Below are positions 22,780 through 31,844 of a stretch of 64,000 nucleotides of DNA, in pieces. Within the stretch, counting starts at the first letter, position 1; every line of letters begins with the position of its first letter. A program made the translations under genes and the position numbers. The notes beneath the pieces are model-generated. The model saw only the letters and a program-made list of their open reading frames with translations, was not told the origin of the DNA and did no database searches. The DNA comes from Streptomyces sp. NBC_00510 (GTDB lineage Bacteria > Actinomycetota > Actinomycetes > Streptomycetales > Streptomycetaceae): positions 7,090,501-7,154,500 of the forward strand of contig CP107851.1 of assembly GCA_036013505.1 (NCBI GenBank), in the 5' to 3' direction.

Positions 22780-24054
22780 CTAGGCGACCTTGGCGCCGGT
22801 CTTCCCCATCGGCTGCTCGCCGACGTGCGTGTTCTCGGCGACGAACACCGCCCGTACGGGGCCGAAGAGCCACAGCGAGATCGCCGCGAGTTCCGCGACC
22901 CCCAGGACGGTGAAGAACATGCCGTCGGAATCGACCGCTGTGGTCCACCAGTCGTAGGAAAGTCCACCGATGATCACCGCGACCGGGTAGGCGCCCTGGG
23001 ATATCAGGCGACGGCAGCCGCTGACGACGCCGAGCGCGTCGCCGGGTGACTGGCGCTGCCAGATCGCGGTCATCGGGCCGCCGGTGAGCTGCAGCCCCGC
23101 GTTGCGGCCGAAACTCCCCAGGTACCAGAGCCAGTGGGCACCCGGTACGACGAGCAGGATGCGGCCGGCCACGGCGGCGGTGGCCTGTGCGACGGGCAGG
23201 AGGACATCGGCGCGATGCGGCCGTTTGCGCAGCGTCATGTACAGGGCGCCGGAGACCAACCCCGCTCCGCCGAACGCGGAGTACGACCCCCAGCCGACAC
23301 TCCCGGCGTGTCGGGTCACATAGGCCACCAGCCCGGCCGCCGAAAGGCCGTTGAAGAAGTTCAGGGCGCTGTAGGACAGCTGCAGCCGGCGCAGGCCGCG
23401 ATGCGCCCAGATGAACCGGAAACCGGCCGCGACATGCGCGAACGGAGACTGCCGCGGCCCCCGTTCGACCACAGGCAACCTCCGGGCCGGCACCGCCATC
23501 AGGGAGAAGGACAGCAGCAGCCCGGTGAGACTGGTTCCCAGCACGATGTCCGGCCCGGAGACCGCGTAGGTCCATGCGCCGATCGCCGGTGCCAGGATCT
23601 GCGGAACGCTCTGCACCAGGTAGACGAGCGAGTTGGACCGAACCAGGTCGACATCGCTCGCCAGGTGCCTCACCACACTGACGATGAGCGACTGCGCCAC
23701 GCTGTCGGCGAGGGCCTGCACGACGAAGACGACGCCGATCAGGACGAAGTCGATCTGGTCGTCGCGCACGATGAAGAACAGCGCGGCCACCGTCGCGGCC
23801 AGCACTGCGTTGGACCCGAGCAGAACGTGCCGTTGATGGAAGCGATCGACGATGACACCCGCGAACGGGGCGAAGAAGACGCTCGTGAACGTGCGCACTG
23901 CCAGAAGGACCGCGAGCGTGGCGGCCTCGCCGGTCTTCGTCGTGACGGTGAGTGTGACGGCGATCGACGCCATTCCCGCACCCAGCAGATTCAGGAATTC
24001 GGACACGAGTATCGTGAGGAAGGCCGCCCGCTTGACAGCGGCGGTAGAGCGCAT
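22780..24054 (-). CDS. MFS transporter (MFS_3 / enterobactin-exporter-like)
   Basis: 424-residue 12-helix transporter of the MFS_3 type. The loop 2-3 motif is FAGVIVDRFHQRHVLL; other typical pieces are LVRSNSLVYLVQSVPQILAPAIGAW and GLQLTGGPMTAIWQRQ. The start is ATG 24054; a GTG three bases upstream has the better distance (7 bases) to a GGAGG and is an alternative. It may export a small amphiphile or antibiotic. There is no regulator next to it. It borders the decayed insertion zone, so it may have arrived with it. Confidence 0.85.
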   Translation of the reverse strand: MRSTAAVKRAAFLTILVSEFLNLLGAGMASIAVTLTVTTKTGEAATLAVLLAVRTFTSVFFAPFAGVIVDRFHQRHVLLGSNAVLAATVAALFFIVRDDQIDFVLIGVVFVVQALADSVAQSLIVSVVRHLASDVDLVRSNSLVYLVQSVPQILAPAIGAWTYAVSGPDIVLGTSLTGLLLSFSLMAVPARRLPVVERGPRQSPFAHVAAGFRFIWAHRGLRRLQLSYSALNFFNGLSAAGLVAYVTRHAGSVGWGSYSAFGGAGLVSGALYMTLRKRPHRADVLLPVAQATAAVAGRILLVVPGAHWLWYLGSFGRNAGLQLTGGPMTAIWQRQSPGDALGVVSGCRRLISQGAYPVAVIIGGLSYDWWTTAVDSDGMFFTVLGVAELAAISLWLFGPVRAVFVAENTHVGEQPMGKTGAKVA

Positions 24055-24429
24055 CACGTGCTGGCCTCCAGGGTGCCTGCAGTGCCCGGCCAAGGCCGGG
24101 CCGGGTCTGTCAACGACGGTCATTCAGGGCATGACGGGGTCAACCTGCGCCGCCGCCGGTCAGTGATGGTTCCGGGACTGAGGGATCTCGCCGGTGCTGT
24201 ACCGCGCGCTCGTGGGGGACCGGCACCGAGTGGGGAGACGGGCTCAAGCGAAGTCCGGGAGCGTATCAGGCACGGCCAGGACCGTAACGGCCAGGCTGAA
24301 CCGGCGCCCACTGCCTCGGCACACGTCACCAACAGACGGTGTGGTCACCAGCATTGAGGTGCGGGAACCGCCGGCAGCGGACCAGCGCCGTGAGCCTGGT
24401 GGCGGTCGTCGCCCGAATATCCTTCCGGG
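24055..24429. other. 375-bp divergent intergenic region
   Basis: This is the upstream region shared by the MFS gene (minus) and the hypothetical gene at 24430 (plus). I see a GC inverted repeat GGCCAAGGCCGGGCC near 24090 and nothing else that I can name. No reading frame in it looks like a protein. Confidence 0.5.
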
Positions 24430-25542
24430 GTGACGCCGACCCCCCTGACACATGTCGACGAGGACGCGGCCCTCGGTCTTGCAGGGCCGGGTGGTGACGT
24501 GTTCCGCGTGCCCGGGGGGACCGTCGTGGTCGGACCCCTGTCGGTGGTGATCGTCGCGGACCCCGGGGACGACCCGGACGTCAGCGGGGTGTGGAACGAC
24601 CGGGAGTTCCGGCTGGTCGGCCCCGCACCGGCCCCCGTCGCGTCACGGCTCATGGGGCCGCTGCCGTTCACCACTGCCGGGAGGCCACCGGAGCCGCTCG
24701 TGCACCTCTTCGTCCGGCTCGACGGCGGCTGTCTCCACCTCGGCCTCCTGAGGGCATCGATGTGTGAGGCGGACGGTGACGACGTGCTCGTCCACTGCCG
24801 GTTCCAGATCAGTCCGCCCCTGAGCCGGGACGTCCTCGACCGGGTCCGGCCGCCGGTCGCACCGCCCCCTCTCCCCGGCGTGGACTGGCTCGGCGACGTG
24901 CGGACGGCGCCCGGCCGGGCCCTTGAGTCCTTTCTGACCGGCTGGTACCCGGTGACCGCCCCGCGGGGGGCGGTCACCGACGTGCCCGGTTCGATCCCGG
25001 GGGCACTGGCCGACTTCTACCGTCTGGCCGCGCAGCGCCCTGCCGTCCTCGGCAGGCACAGCCGGATCAGGCCGCTCGACGAACTACGGACGGACAGCAC
25101 CGCGGATCGCCTCGTCTTCGGTGTCGAGTGCCAGGGCTGCTGGGACTGGTCGATCCCCTGGGAGCCGGGCGCCACCGACACCGATCCCATTGTGTGGTTC
25201 GAGGACAGCCACCCTGTGCCCGAGCAGGAACGGCTGAGCGGATTCCTCCTGCAGTTCTCCCTTGCGGAGGCCGCGCTCGGCGCCGTTTATCAGGCTTGGT
25301 GTGACGACCTTCCCCGGCATCTGCTTCCCGTGCTCGAAAGCCGGCTGGTGCGCGTGCCACTGCGGCCGTTCCTGTCGCCCGCCGACGCGCCGACGGACTT
25401 CCTGGTCGGCCCTGGTCTCGTCGCCCCGGTCAGCCCCAGCGGGGACGAAGGAAAGCTCGACGTCTGGGTCGGCGCCCAGCACCGCGGCGCACTGCACCCG
25501 CTCGGACTGCTCGACATCCCGTGGCGGCGTTTCGACGGGTGA
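24430..25542 (+). CDS. Hypothetical protein with possible SUKH (SMI1/KNR4)-like C-terminal half
   Basis: 370 residues, soluble, no signal peptide. Residues ~1-170 are unrecognised. From ~190 the pattern ADFYRLAAQRP, RIRPLDELRTD, LVFGVECQGCWDWSI, DPIVWFED, LSGFLLQFSLAEAAL resembles the SUKH fold, found in immunity proteins and in stand-alone regulators. This is a pattern-level judgement only. GTG start; no clear ribosome site. It stands alone between the MFS gene and a convergent GNAT gene. Confidence 0.65.
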   Translation: MTPTPLTHVDEDAALGLAGPGGDVFRVPGGTVVVGPLSVVIVADPGDDPDVSGVWNDREFRLVGPAPAPVASRLMGPLPFTTAGRPPEPLVHLFVRLDGGCLHLGLLRASMCEADGDDVLVHCRFQISPPLSRDVLDRVRPPVAPPPLPGVDWLGDVRTAPGRALESFLTGWYPVTAPRGAVTDVPGSIPGALADFYRLAAQRPAVLGRHSRIRPLDELRTDSTADRLVFGVECQGCWDWSIPWEPGATDTDPIVWFEDSHPVPEQERLSGFLLQFSLAEAALGAVYQAWCDDLPRHLLPVLESRLVRVPLRPFLSPADAPTDFLVGPGLVAPVSPSGDEGKLDVWVGAQHRGALHPLGLLDIPWRRFDG

Positions 25543-25570
25543 CCGATGCGTTCACGCGCCCGCGCGGCGC

Positions 25571-26041
25571 TCAGCCGGGAGGGAGGGCGAGCCGCAGGAC
25601 GATCTCGCCGTCGTCGATCTCACCGGTCGGCTCGAAGCCGAACTTGCGGTAGAAGGGCCACGGTTCGCCGTCGCCGGGCTCGTAGCTGGTCAGCAGCTCG
25701 GTGGCGCCGTCCGCGCGGACCAGGTCGGCGATCTGGGTGAGCACCTCCCGGCCGATGCCGTGCCCTTGGTGGCGCTTGTCGATGAGGAGGCGCCAGATGA
25801 AGTGGCGTCCCTGGTAGGGGCCGGCCGGCGGTTTCCACGACAGCATCACAAAGCCGACCGGCTCGTCGCCGCGGTACACGGCGCGGTACCAGGGGTTGGC
25901 GTCCGGCATCTTCGCCGCCTGCTTCAGCGACAGGGACACGGACGCCACGAACTGCTTCTGCTTGTGCCGGACGCGGAGGGCGCGGACGGCCTCGCGGTTG
26001 TCGTCGGTGATCTCCCGGAGGTGCACGCCTGGGGACGTCAT
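25571..26041 (-). CDS. GNAT-family N-acetyltransferase
   Basis: 156-residue acetyltransferase of the GCN5 fold. The acetyl-CoA loop is KRHQGHGIGREVL, in the Q/RxxGxG/A pattern; the C-terminal part has FYRKFGFEPTGEIDDGEIVLRL. It looks like the SpeG/diamine or small-molecule acetylating group (YRAVYRGDEPVGFVML). The ATG at 26041 follows GGGAAAGGGTG at a fair distance. The frame continues upstream only as low-quality sequence. The substrate is unknown. Confidence 0.9.
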   Translation of the reverse strand: MTSPGVHLREITDDNREAVRALRVRHKQKQFVASVSLSLKQAAKMPDANPWYRAVYRGDEPVGFVMLSWKPPAGPYQGRHFIWRLLIDKRHQGHGIGREVLTQIADLVRADGATELLTSYEPGDGEPWPFYRKFGFEPTGEIDDGEIVLRLALPPG

Positions 26042-26232
26042 GCCACACCCTTTCCCCGTGCGTACGCGTAGCCGGGGACGCCGGGTCGCACGTCCTCGCA
26101 GCGTATGCGGCCCGGGGCGTCCGGAGCGGGACTGGCGCGCCGGGCGCGGGGCCCCCGCACGCGAGTGGCGGCTGTTAGAGTCCGGGCCCTGCCGGTTCCC
26201 GACACCGTTCGATCGGATCGCGAAGGAAAGCC

Positions 26233-26991
26233 ATGGTCGAATTGGTACGAACCCTGGTCGAGGCACTCGTGCAAGGGCTGCCGGGACTGAGGGCGATCCG
26301 CGAGGAGAAGCGGCGCCGCAAACTCGGCGCGGAGCTGTTCATCCTCTACGTGCGGCTCAACGAGGCGATGCTGGAGGCGGAAGGCATCGTCAGGAACCTT
26401 GAGGGCTACGCGGAGCGAATGGGCCGGCACCTCGAGCACGGTGACGACGCGTACGCGCTCGGCGCGGGGGACTGGGTCGCCCGGGGTGTGCAGAGGCAGA
26501 TCGTGAACCTCGCGCGGATCTCCGGCCTGATGGGTGACCACGGTGTGGCGCTGCAGATCATCGACCCCGAGGCCTACAACCGGCTCCAGCCGCTGCTCAG
26601 CGGCAAGTTCAACGCCCTGCAGGTGCTCCTCGCCATCATGGGCTCCGGAGCCCTGCCGCTCGCCCCGACGCAGGAGGACCTCGCGAGGGCGATGGACGTC
26701 GGTCATCCCGGCAGCAGGGAGGGGCAGCGCCGGATGATGGCCAACCTGGAGGAGTTCGCGCCCCGGTGGCGTGACACCGCGCTCGCCACGTCGTCCCCAT
26801 GGGGACCGTCGACGTACGAATCCGTCGTCCGGTACCTGCGGGAGCGCGAGCCGCGCGAGCAGCTGTCCGAGATCCGCGCCGCCCTGGAGTCGCTGCGGAC
26901 GGCCCTCGAAAAGCACTTCACGATCTCCGACGTACTGCTGGAGGTCGGGGACGCGCGCATGGGGTCGCGGAGCGGCAGCTTCGTGGAGTGA
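26233..26991 (+). CDS. Hypothetical helical protein (252 aa)
   Basis: I do not recognise this family. The protein appears almost fully alpha-helical and soluble. An amphipathic N-terminal helix VELVRTLVEALVQGLPGLRAI is followed by a basic stretch REEKRRRKLGAE. Long helices in the middle (ELFILYVRLNEAMLEAEGIV) and at the end (QLSEIRAALESLRTALEKHF) look coiled-coil-like. GAAGGAAAGCC gives a good ribosome site before the ATG. It is monocistronic, convergent with the Rieske oxygenase gene. Confidence 0.75.
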   Translation: MVELVRTLVEALVQGLPGLRAIREEKRRRKLGAELFILYVRLNEAMLEAEGIVRNLEGYAERMGRHLEHGDDAYALGAGDWVARGVQRQIVNLARISGLMGDHGVALQIIDPEAYNRLQPLLSGKFNALQVLLAIMGSGALPLAPTQEDLARAMDVGHPGSREGQRRMMANLEEFAPRWRDTALATSSPWGPSTYESVVRYLREREPREQLSEIRAALESLRTALEKHFTISDVLLEVGDARMGSRSGSFVE

Positions 26992-27008
26992 CCCGCCCGG
27001 GCGGCCGA

Positions 27009-28184
27009 CTAGGCGGGGTCGAGCGGTTCCCACGGGGGCGTGCCGCGGTAGGCGCGGCCGACCATCGTGACCCAGCGGTGGACCGCGTCCTCGTTGGGGG
27101 CGAAGGGGCCGGGGCGGAAGTGCGGGGAGGCCAGGCCGCGCTGCACCGACTCGCAGGCGGCCCAGTCCTGGCGGTTCGTGCGGTCCCAGAACTCCACGGC
27201 GTACGAGGCGTCGGCCACGCCCTCGGGTACGTACCAGGTGCAGGTGACCCGGGTGCGGTCCGGGGCTTCCGGGACGAGCAGATGGGTCATCACGTAGTCG
27301 GGGTGCAGGGAGAGCAGCAGGTTCGGGAAGAGGCCGAGGTACAGCACGCGGCGCCGGTCCGTGCCGTCGATGAAGGTCCCCCGGGAACGGCCGGTCAGGG
27401 ACATCGTCTCCGCGCCGTCCCGCAGGTCCATCGCGCCGCCCACCCATGCGCCGGGGAGGTCGTAGTTGTCGCCGCTGGTCGGCGGGGACACGGCGCACAG
27501 CTCGGGGTGGATCAGCGGGCAGTGGTAGCACTCGTGGTAGTTCTCGGCGATCACCTTCCAGTTCGCGCGGACCGTGTACGCGTGCCGCTCGGCGGCCTTC
27601 AGCTCCCCGGGGGCGTACGGGTCGACCAGCGGGCCCATCCCGCCGAGGTGCTCGGCGAACGGGGCCGCGTCGCCGGTCGCGTTGGCCATGACCCAGCCGT
27701 GCCACTCGACGGCGGGCAGTTCGGCCAGCCCGTGGTCCCGGCGCTCGAAGGAGGGCACGTCCTGGAAGCCGGGCGCCCTGCGCAACGCGCCGTCCAGGCC
27801 GTACGCCCAGGCGTGGTAGGGGCACGGGACGATCTCCCGGGTGCCCGTGCCGCCCTCGGGTAGGAGTTCGTGGGCGCGGTGCCGGCAGGTGTTGGCGAAC
27901 GCGCGGACGGCGCCGTCGTCCCCGGGGCGCGTGAGCAGGACCGGGACGTCGCCCACGACCAGGGCGCGCTGCGTGACGGCGGCCCCGTCCGGCCCCGTGA
28001 ACAGGTCGTCGGCGCGACCGAGGCAGCACCAGGTGCCGGCGAACAGGTGCCGCCGCTCCCAGTCGAGGACGGCGGCCGAGGTGTACGCCTCGCCGGGCAG
28101 CATCGTCGAGGTTCCGAACGGCCGCAGCGCGCGGTCCAGTTCACCGGGCGGGACGGGGGCCTCGGGGAAGACGGGACGTGCCAT
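27009..28184 (-). CDS. Rieske non-heme iron oxygenase, alpha-subunit type
   Basis: 391-residue terminal oxygenase. The Rieske cluster ligands are CRH (NTCRHRAHEL) and CPYH (VPCPYHAWAY) at about residues 95-120. The mononuclear iron site is ENYHECYHCPLIHPEL, giving the two histidines. The catalytic domain belongs to the group that includes glycine-betaine/carnitine monooxygenases and aromatic-ring hydroxylases. The C-terminal part ends RWVTMVGRAYRG. No reductase or beta subunit is adjacent, so the electron donor must be elsewhere. ATG 28184 has GGAGG 6 bases upstream; the frame is open further but unsupported. Confidence 0.9.
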   Translation of the reverse strand: MARPVFPEAPVPPGELDRALRPFGTSTMLPGEAYTSAAVLDWERRHLFAGTWCCLGRADDLFTGPDGAAVTQRALVVGDVPVLLTRPGDDGAVRAFANTCRHRAHELLPEGGTGTREIVPCPYHAWAYGLDGALRRAPGFQDVPSFERRDHGLAELPAVEWHGWVMANATGDAAPFAEHLGGMGPLVDPYAPGELKAAERHAYTVRANWKVIAENYHECYHCPLIHPELCAVSPPTSGDNYDLPGAWVGGAMDLRDGAETMSLTGRSRGTFIDGTDRRRVLYLGLFPNLLLSLHPDYVMTHLLVPEAPDRTRVTCTWYVPEGVADASYAVEFWDRTNRQDWAACESVQRGLASPHFRPGPFAPNEDAVHRWVTMVGRAYRGTPPWEPLDPA

Positions 28185-28228
28185 CGCACACCTCCGGACG
28201 GGGCTGCCTGGACGGGCGGGCATGGTAT

Positions 28229-28248
28229 CCCGGCCCCGGGCGGCCGGG
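28229..28248 (-). terminator. Short GC hairpin just after the mannosyltransferase gene
   Basis: CCCGGCC (28229-28235) and GGCCGGG (28242-28248) pair over 7 bp around a 6-base loop, immediately beyond the stop codon. There is no U-run. It is a modest terminator candidate. Confidence 0.4.
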
Positions 28249-29976
28249 TCAGATCCAGGTGTTCAGCCACATCCGGGCGTGCCAGTCGTCGTACGGGATC
28301 GTCCGCCCGGTGTAGATCGGGAAGAAGTAGATGAAGTTCCAGACGATCAGCAGGACGAGGACGCCCCCGGCCACCGCCCCGTAGGTGCGTCGGCGTTCGT
28401 CGGCGCCGGGCCGGCCGAGGAGCGCGCCGAGCGCCATGGCGAGGGCCAGGCAGAGGTAGGGGAGGAAGACGACGGCGTAGAAGGAGAAGATGGTGCGGTT
28501 CTGGTAGTGGAACCACGGGAGGTAGCCCGCGGCGACCGCGCACAGGACGGCGCCGGCGCGCCAGTCACGGCGCAGCGCCCAGCGGTAGAGCAGGTAGACG
28601 AGGGCGAAGCAGGCCGCCCACCACAGCAGCGGCGTGCCGAGGGCGAGGATCTCCCGCGAGCAGCTGGCGGCGCCGCAGCCGTCCTGCCCCGGCTTGGGGG
28701 ACTCGTAGAAGAAGGACACCGGACGGCCCAGCACCAGCCAGCTCCACGGGTTGGACTGGTACGGGTGCGGGTCCTCCAGGCCGACGTTGAACTGGTAGAC
28801 CCCGTACTCGTAGTGCCACAGGCTGCGCAGCGGCGCCGGGATCCACGACCACGTGCCGCCGCGCCCGTCGGCCCAGTCCCGGCCGTAGCCGTCGTCGCTG
28901 AGGAACCAGCCGCTCCAGGTCACCAGGTACGTGACCAGGGCGACCGGGACGAGGGACAGGAAGGACCAGCCGAGGTCGCGGCGGAGCACCGCGCGGCGGG
29001 GGCGGCGGGCCCCGGCCAGACGGCGGGCGCCGACGTCCCAGAGCACGGTCATCAGCAGGAAGAACGCCAGGTAGTACAGGCCGTTCCACTTGACGGCGGA
29101 GGCCAGGCCCAGGAGCGCGCCGGCCGCGAGCCGCCAGGGACGCGGGCCGGTTCCCGCGCGGGCGCCGGTGACCGCGTCGGGCCCGGCGAAGCCGTCGGGG
29201 CCCACCGGGAGGGCCGCCGCGAGCCGGGCCCGCGCGCGGTCGCGGTCGATCAGCAGGCAGCCGAACGCCGCCAGCACGAAGAACATGACGACCACGTCGA
29301 GGAGGGCGACCCGGCTCATCACGAAGTGCAGCCCGTCCACCGCCATCAGGCCGCCCGCGAGGCAGCCCAGTGCCGTGGAGCGGAACAGCCGGCGGCCGAT
29401 GCGGCACAGCATCAGCACCGACAGCGTGCCGAGCACGGCCGCCATGAAGCGCCAGCCGAGCGGGTTCAGGCCGAACATCCACTCGCCGAGGGCGATCACC
29501 CACTTGCCCATCGGCGGGTGCGCCATGAAGTGGCCGGTCTCGGAGAGCGGGATGACCTGGGGGTCCCCCAGGATCTGCGGGTCGGAGACCTTGCGGTCGG
29601 GCCAGGTGCCCTCGTAGCCGAGCCGGAGCAGGGACCAGGCGTCCTTGGCGTAGAACGTCTCGTCGAAGACGATGGCGCGCGGGCTGCCGAGGTTCACGAA
29701 GCGCAGCACGCCGGCGAGGACGGCGACCAGGACGGGGCCGAGCCAGCCCATGGCCCGTGCGGCGCGGTGCGCCAGCGCCGGACCCAGGCCCAGGGCCTGC
29801 CATATCCGGGTGCCCGGTTCGGGGAAGGGCGGGACCAGCCGCTCGCGCGTGTCGGTCCGGGGGCGTGGGCTGTGGCCGAACCGGCGCAGTCGCAGCGGCC
29901 AGTCGGCGGCGGTCGCCGCCCGGGGGTCGCCGGCGGCGTCTTCGGTGCGGTCCGGCGTAGCGGTGTCCGTCGTCAC
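28249..29976 (-). CDS. GT39-family dolichyl-phosphate-mannose--protein mannosyltransferase-like protein
   Basis: 575-residue polytopic membrane glycosyltransferase (PMT family, about 10-11 helices). Near the first helix it has FDETFYAKDAWSLL, with the DE pair that is essential in PMTs. HPPMGKWVIALGEW follows, then RVALLDVVVMFFVLAAF. The C-terminal PMT four-helix part is present (DWHARMWLNTWI at the end). The enzyme transfers mannose from polyprenyl-phosphomannose to exported proteins. ATG 29976; the upstream 43 bp separates it from the divergent hydrolase gene. Confidence 0.9.
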   Translation of the reverse strand: MTTDTATPDRTEDAAGDPRAATAADWPLRLRRFGHSPRPRTDTRERLVPPFPEPGTRIWQALGLGPALAHRAARAMGWLGPVLVAVLAGVLRFVNLGSPRAIVFDETFYAKDAWSLLRLGYEGTWPDRKVSDPQILGDPQVIPLSETGHFMAHPPMGKWVIALGEWMFGLNPLGWRFMAAVLGTLSVLMLCRIGRRLFRSTALGCLAGGLMAVDGLHFVMSRVALLDVVVMFFVLAAFGCLLIDRDRARARLAAALPVGPDGFAGPDAVTGARAGTGPRPWRLAAGALLGLASAVKWNGLYYLAFFLLMTVLWDVGARRLAGARRPRRAVLRRDLGWSFLSLVPVALVTYLVTWSGWFLSDDGYGRDWADGRGGTWSWIPAPLRSLWHYEYGVYQFNVGLEDPHPYQSNPWSWLVLGRPVSFFYESPKPGQDGCGAASCSREILALGTPLLWWAACFALVYLLYRWALRRDWRAGAVLCAVAAGYLPWFHYQNRTIFSFYAVVFLPYLCLALAMALGALLGRPGADERRRTYGAVAGGVLVLLIVWNFIYFFPIYTGRTIPYDDWHARMWLNTWI

Positions 29977-30019
29977 CCGGCCATCCTAGGGACGTTGTCG
30001 GATCGTCATACTGGCCCCC

Positions 30020-30880
30020 GTGTTCGAGGAGATGCTGGTGCCGGTCTCACACGACCCGGCGGTGGAGTTGTTCGTCGCCCGGGCCGGCCGTCCGTCCGGC
30101 CCGCCGCTGCTGGTGGTGCACGGCGGACCCGACTGGGACCACACGTACCTGCGTCGGCCCCTGGACCGGCTCGCCGGGCACCGCCGGATCGTCCTCCCGG
30201 ACCTGCGCGGCTGCGGGCGCTCCACGCGCGGGCTCGCCGACGGCCACTACACGCCGGACGCGGCCACCGCCGACCTCGTGCGGCTGCTGGACGCCCTGGG
30301 GATCGGGCGGACGGACGTCCTCGGCTTCTCGTACGGAGGGCTGATCGCGCAGCGCCTCGCCCTGGCCGCGCCCGGGCGTGTACGACGCCTGGTGATCGCG
30401 TCGAGCAGCGTCCTGCCGGTGCCGCCGGACGCCTTCGACGGCTGGCGGGAGCGCGAGGAGCGGCTGGCGGCCGAGGCCGCGGTGTGGTCCGACCCCTCGC
30501 TGTCCGGAGCGGCCCTCACGCGTGCGGCCGCCGTGGCCTCCGCACGGGCGAACGTGTGGCGGGAGGAGGCCCTGCCGGGTTACCTCGACGTCCTGCGCGG
30601 CGTCCGCTTCACCGCGGAATGGCTGCGCCCCTGGCAGGCCGGGACGCTGCCGGGGCCGCGCCGCCCCGGCGACCCCGGGCGGCTCGCGGCGCTCGGCGTG
30701 CCCGTGCTGCTGCTGCACGGACGGCAGGACATGACCTTCCCGGTCGGTCTGGTCGCACCCACGCTGCGGCTCCTGCCGTCCGCTCGGGCCGCGGTGATCG
30801 AGGAGGCGGGGCACATGGCCCACGTCGACCGGCCCGACGCCTGGCTGGAGGCACTGGAGGACTTCCTCTCGCGGGACTGA
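30020..30880 (+). CDS. Alpha/beta-hydrolase (proline iminopeptidase-like)
   Basis: 286 residues. Oxyanion region VVHGGPDWDH (HGGP as in proline iminopeptidases), nucleophile elbow GFSYGG with S104, acid in HGRQDMTFP, and catalytic His in GHMAHVD. No signal peptide, so cytosolic. The GTG start at 30020 has no Shine-Dalgarno, and only 43 bp separate it from the divergent mannosyltransferase gene. The substrate is not predictable. Confidence 0.88.
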   Translation: MFEEMLVPVSHDPAVELFVARAGRPSGPPLLVVHGGPDWDHTYLRRPLDRLAGHRRIVLPDLRGCGRSTRGLADGHYTPDAATADLVRLLDALGIGRTDVLGFSYGGLIAQRLALAAPGRVRRLVIASSSVLPVPPDAFDGWREREERLAAEAAVWSDPSLSGAALTRAAAVASARANVWREEALPGYLDVLRGVRFTAEWLRPWQAGTLPGPRRPGDPGRLAALGVPVLLLHGRQDMTFPVGLVAPTLRLLPSARAAVIEEAGHMAHVDRPDAWLEALEDFLSRD

Positions 30881-30904
30881 CCACGGCAGGCGGAGCGAGC
30901 CGGC

Positions 30905-31492
30905 TCAGACGACCGGTGCCCGATGCAGGGCCGGCGGAAGGATCCCCGCGTCGTCGAAGCGCCGCTCCAGGGCCTCGGTGCCGTGCTCGCGGCGGAAGGC
31001 GATCTCGGACGCGGTCACCGGCAGCAGCCACAGCAGCCGGGCGTGGCCGCCCGGCAGCCGGCACACCTCCAGATCGGGGCCGTGCAGGTACGGGAGGTTG
31101 ACCAGGATGTGGTCGCAGGCCGAACCGGGGACCCAGGGCCCGCCGACCGGCAGGCTGTGGCCCACGTCGAGCGGATGCGGCCGGGGACCGCGGTGGTAGT
31201 GGGCGGTCATGGCGATCAGGTCGGCGAAGCGGGGGTCGCGGACCGGGGCGGTCAGGACGAACTCGAGGCGGTGGCCGTCGCGGTCGGCCCGTGACCCGCG
31301 ACCGGCCGTGACGTAGGTCCAGTAGTCGCCCCGGGGGCCCGGGCCCACCTCGAGGACCCGCAGGCCGGGGACCGTGCCGCGCCGTCCGTCGCCCAGGTCG
31401 TGGTCGGCCGTGCCCACCGGGTGGCCCGCGAAGAAGGTCCGCACGTGCCGGTCGAGCGCCTCCTGCGCCGGGTCCGCCCCGCTCGTCGTCAT
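30905..31492 (-). CDS. Suppressor-of-fused (SUFU) domain protein
   Basis: 195-residue protein made of a single SUFU-like domain. The diagnostic C-terminal half reads HILVNLPYLHGPDLEV, then LWLLPVTASEIAFRREHGTEALERRF, matching the family's PIT-x-x-E and HG-x-EAL-x-x-F patterns. Bacterial SUFU proteins are thought to be immunity proteins or regulators in contact-dependent/toxin systems; no toxin gene is seen beside it. ATG 31492 is used, with ATG 31504 as alternative; neither has a good ribosome site. Confidence 0.82.
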   Translation of the reverse strand: MTTSGADPAQEALDRHVRTFFAGHPVGTADHDLGDGRRGTVPGLRVLEVGPGPRGDYWTYVTAGRGSRADRDGHRLEFVLTAPVRDPRFADLIAMTAHYHRGPRPHPLDVGHSLPVGGPWVPGSACDHILVNLPYLHGPDLEVCRLPGGHARLLWLLPVTASEIAFRREHGTEALERRFDDAGILPPALHRAPVV

Positions 31493-31504
31493 GGCGGGGA
31501 TCAT

Positions 31505-31844
31505 GTCAGGTGCCCGGCGGCCCGCCCCCGCCCCACCGCGCGGGGCGCGAGGGGCCCGCCGTACGCCCTGCAGCGCACCGGTGCGCGCCGTGTGGCGCGG
31601 GCTCCGGGACGTGCGCACCGGTGCCCGGCCACGGCGGTGGGGCGGAAGTGACACCGCTGACGGGTGGAGCCGCCGTGGTCGTCCTCCGGGGTCCGCCGAC
31701 GCGCGCCAATGCCGACGCCCCGCGCGTCCGTTGCGGTAACGACGGGTGACGGGAAGCCGAAGCGCACCCGCCGGGCGCCCGCACGTCTAGGCTGGTGCTG
31801 CGCGCTCACGCGCCCCCCGACACCGCTGCATTGGAGATCCCGCC
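31505..31844. promoter_or_regulatory. 340-bp divergent intergenic region with a repeated 10-bp core palindrome
   Basis: GCGCACCGGTGCGC (31573-31586) is a perfect 14-bp palindrome. The same core GCACCGGTGC recurs at 31615-31624, about four helical turns downstream. This looks like two operator copies between the SUFU gene and the large acidic hypothetical gene. A good GGAG precedes the ATG at 31845. No gene is seen in the stretch. Confidence 0.45.

Noticed and set aside
24985..25000. GGTTCGATCCCGG, tRNA-like T-loop
   Set aside because: It lies inside a coding frame with good codon bias, and no cloverleaf can be drawn.
27841..31101. Over 1,000-codon plus-strand frame through the oxygenase, mannosyltransferase and hydrolase genes
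   Set aside because: It crosses three real genes in wrong frames and has no domain.
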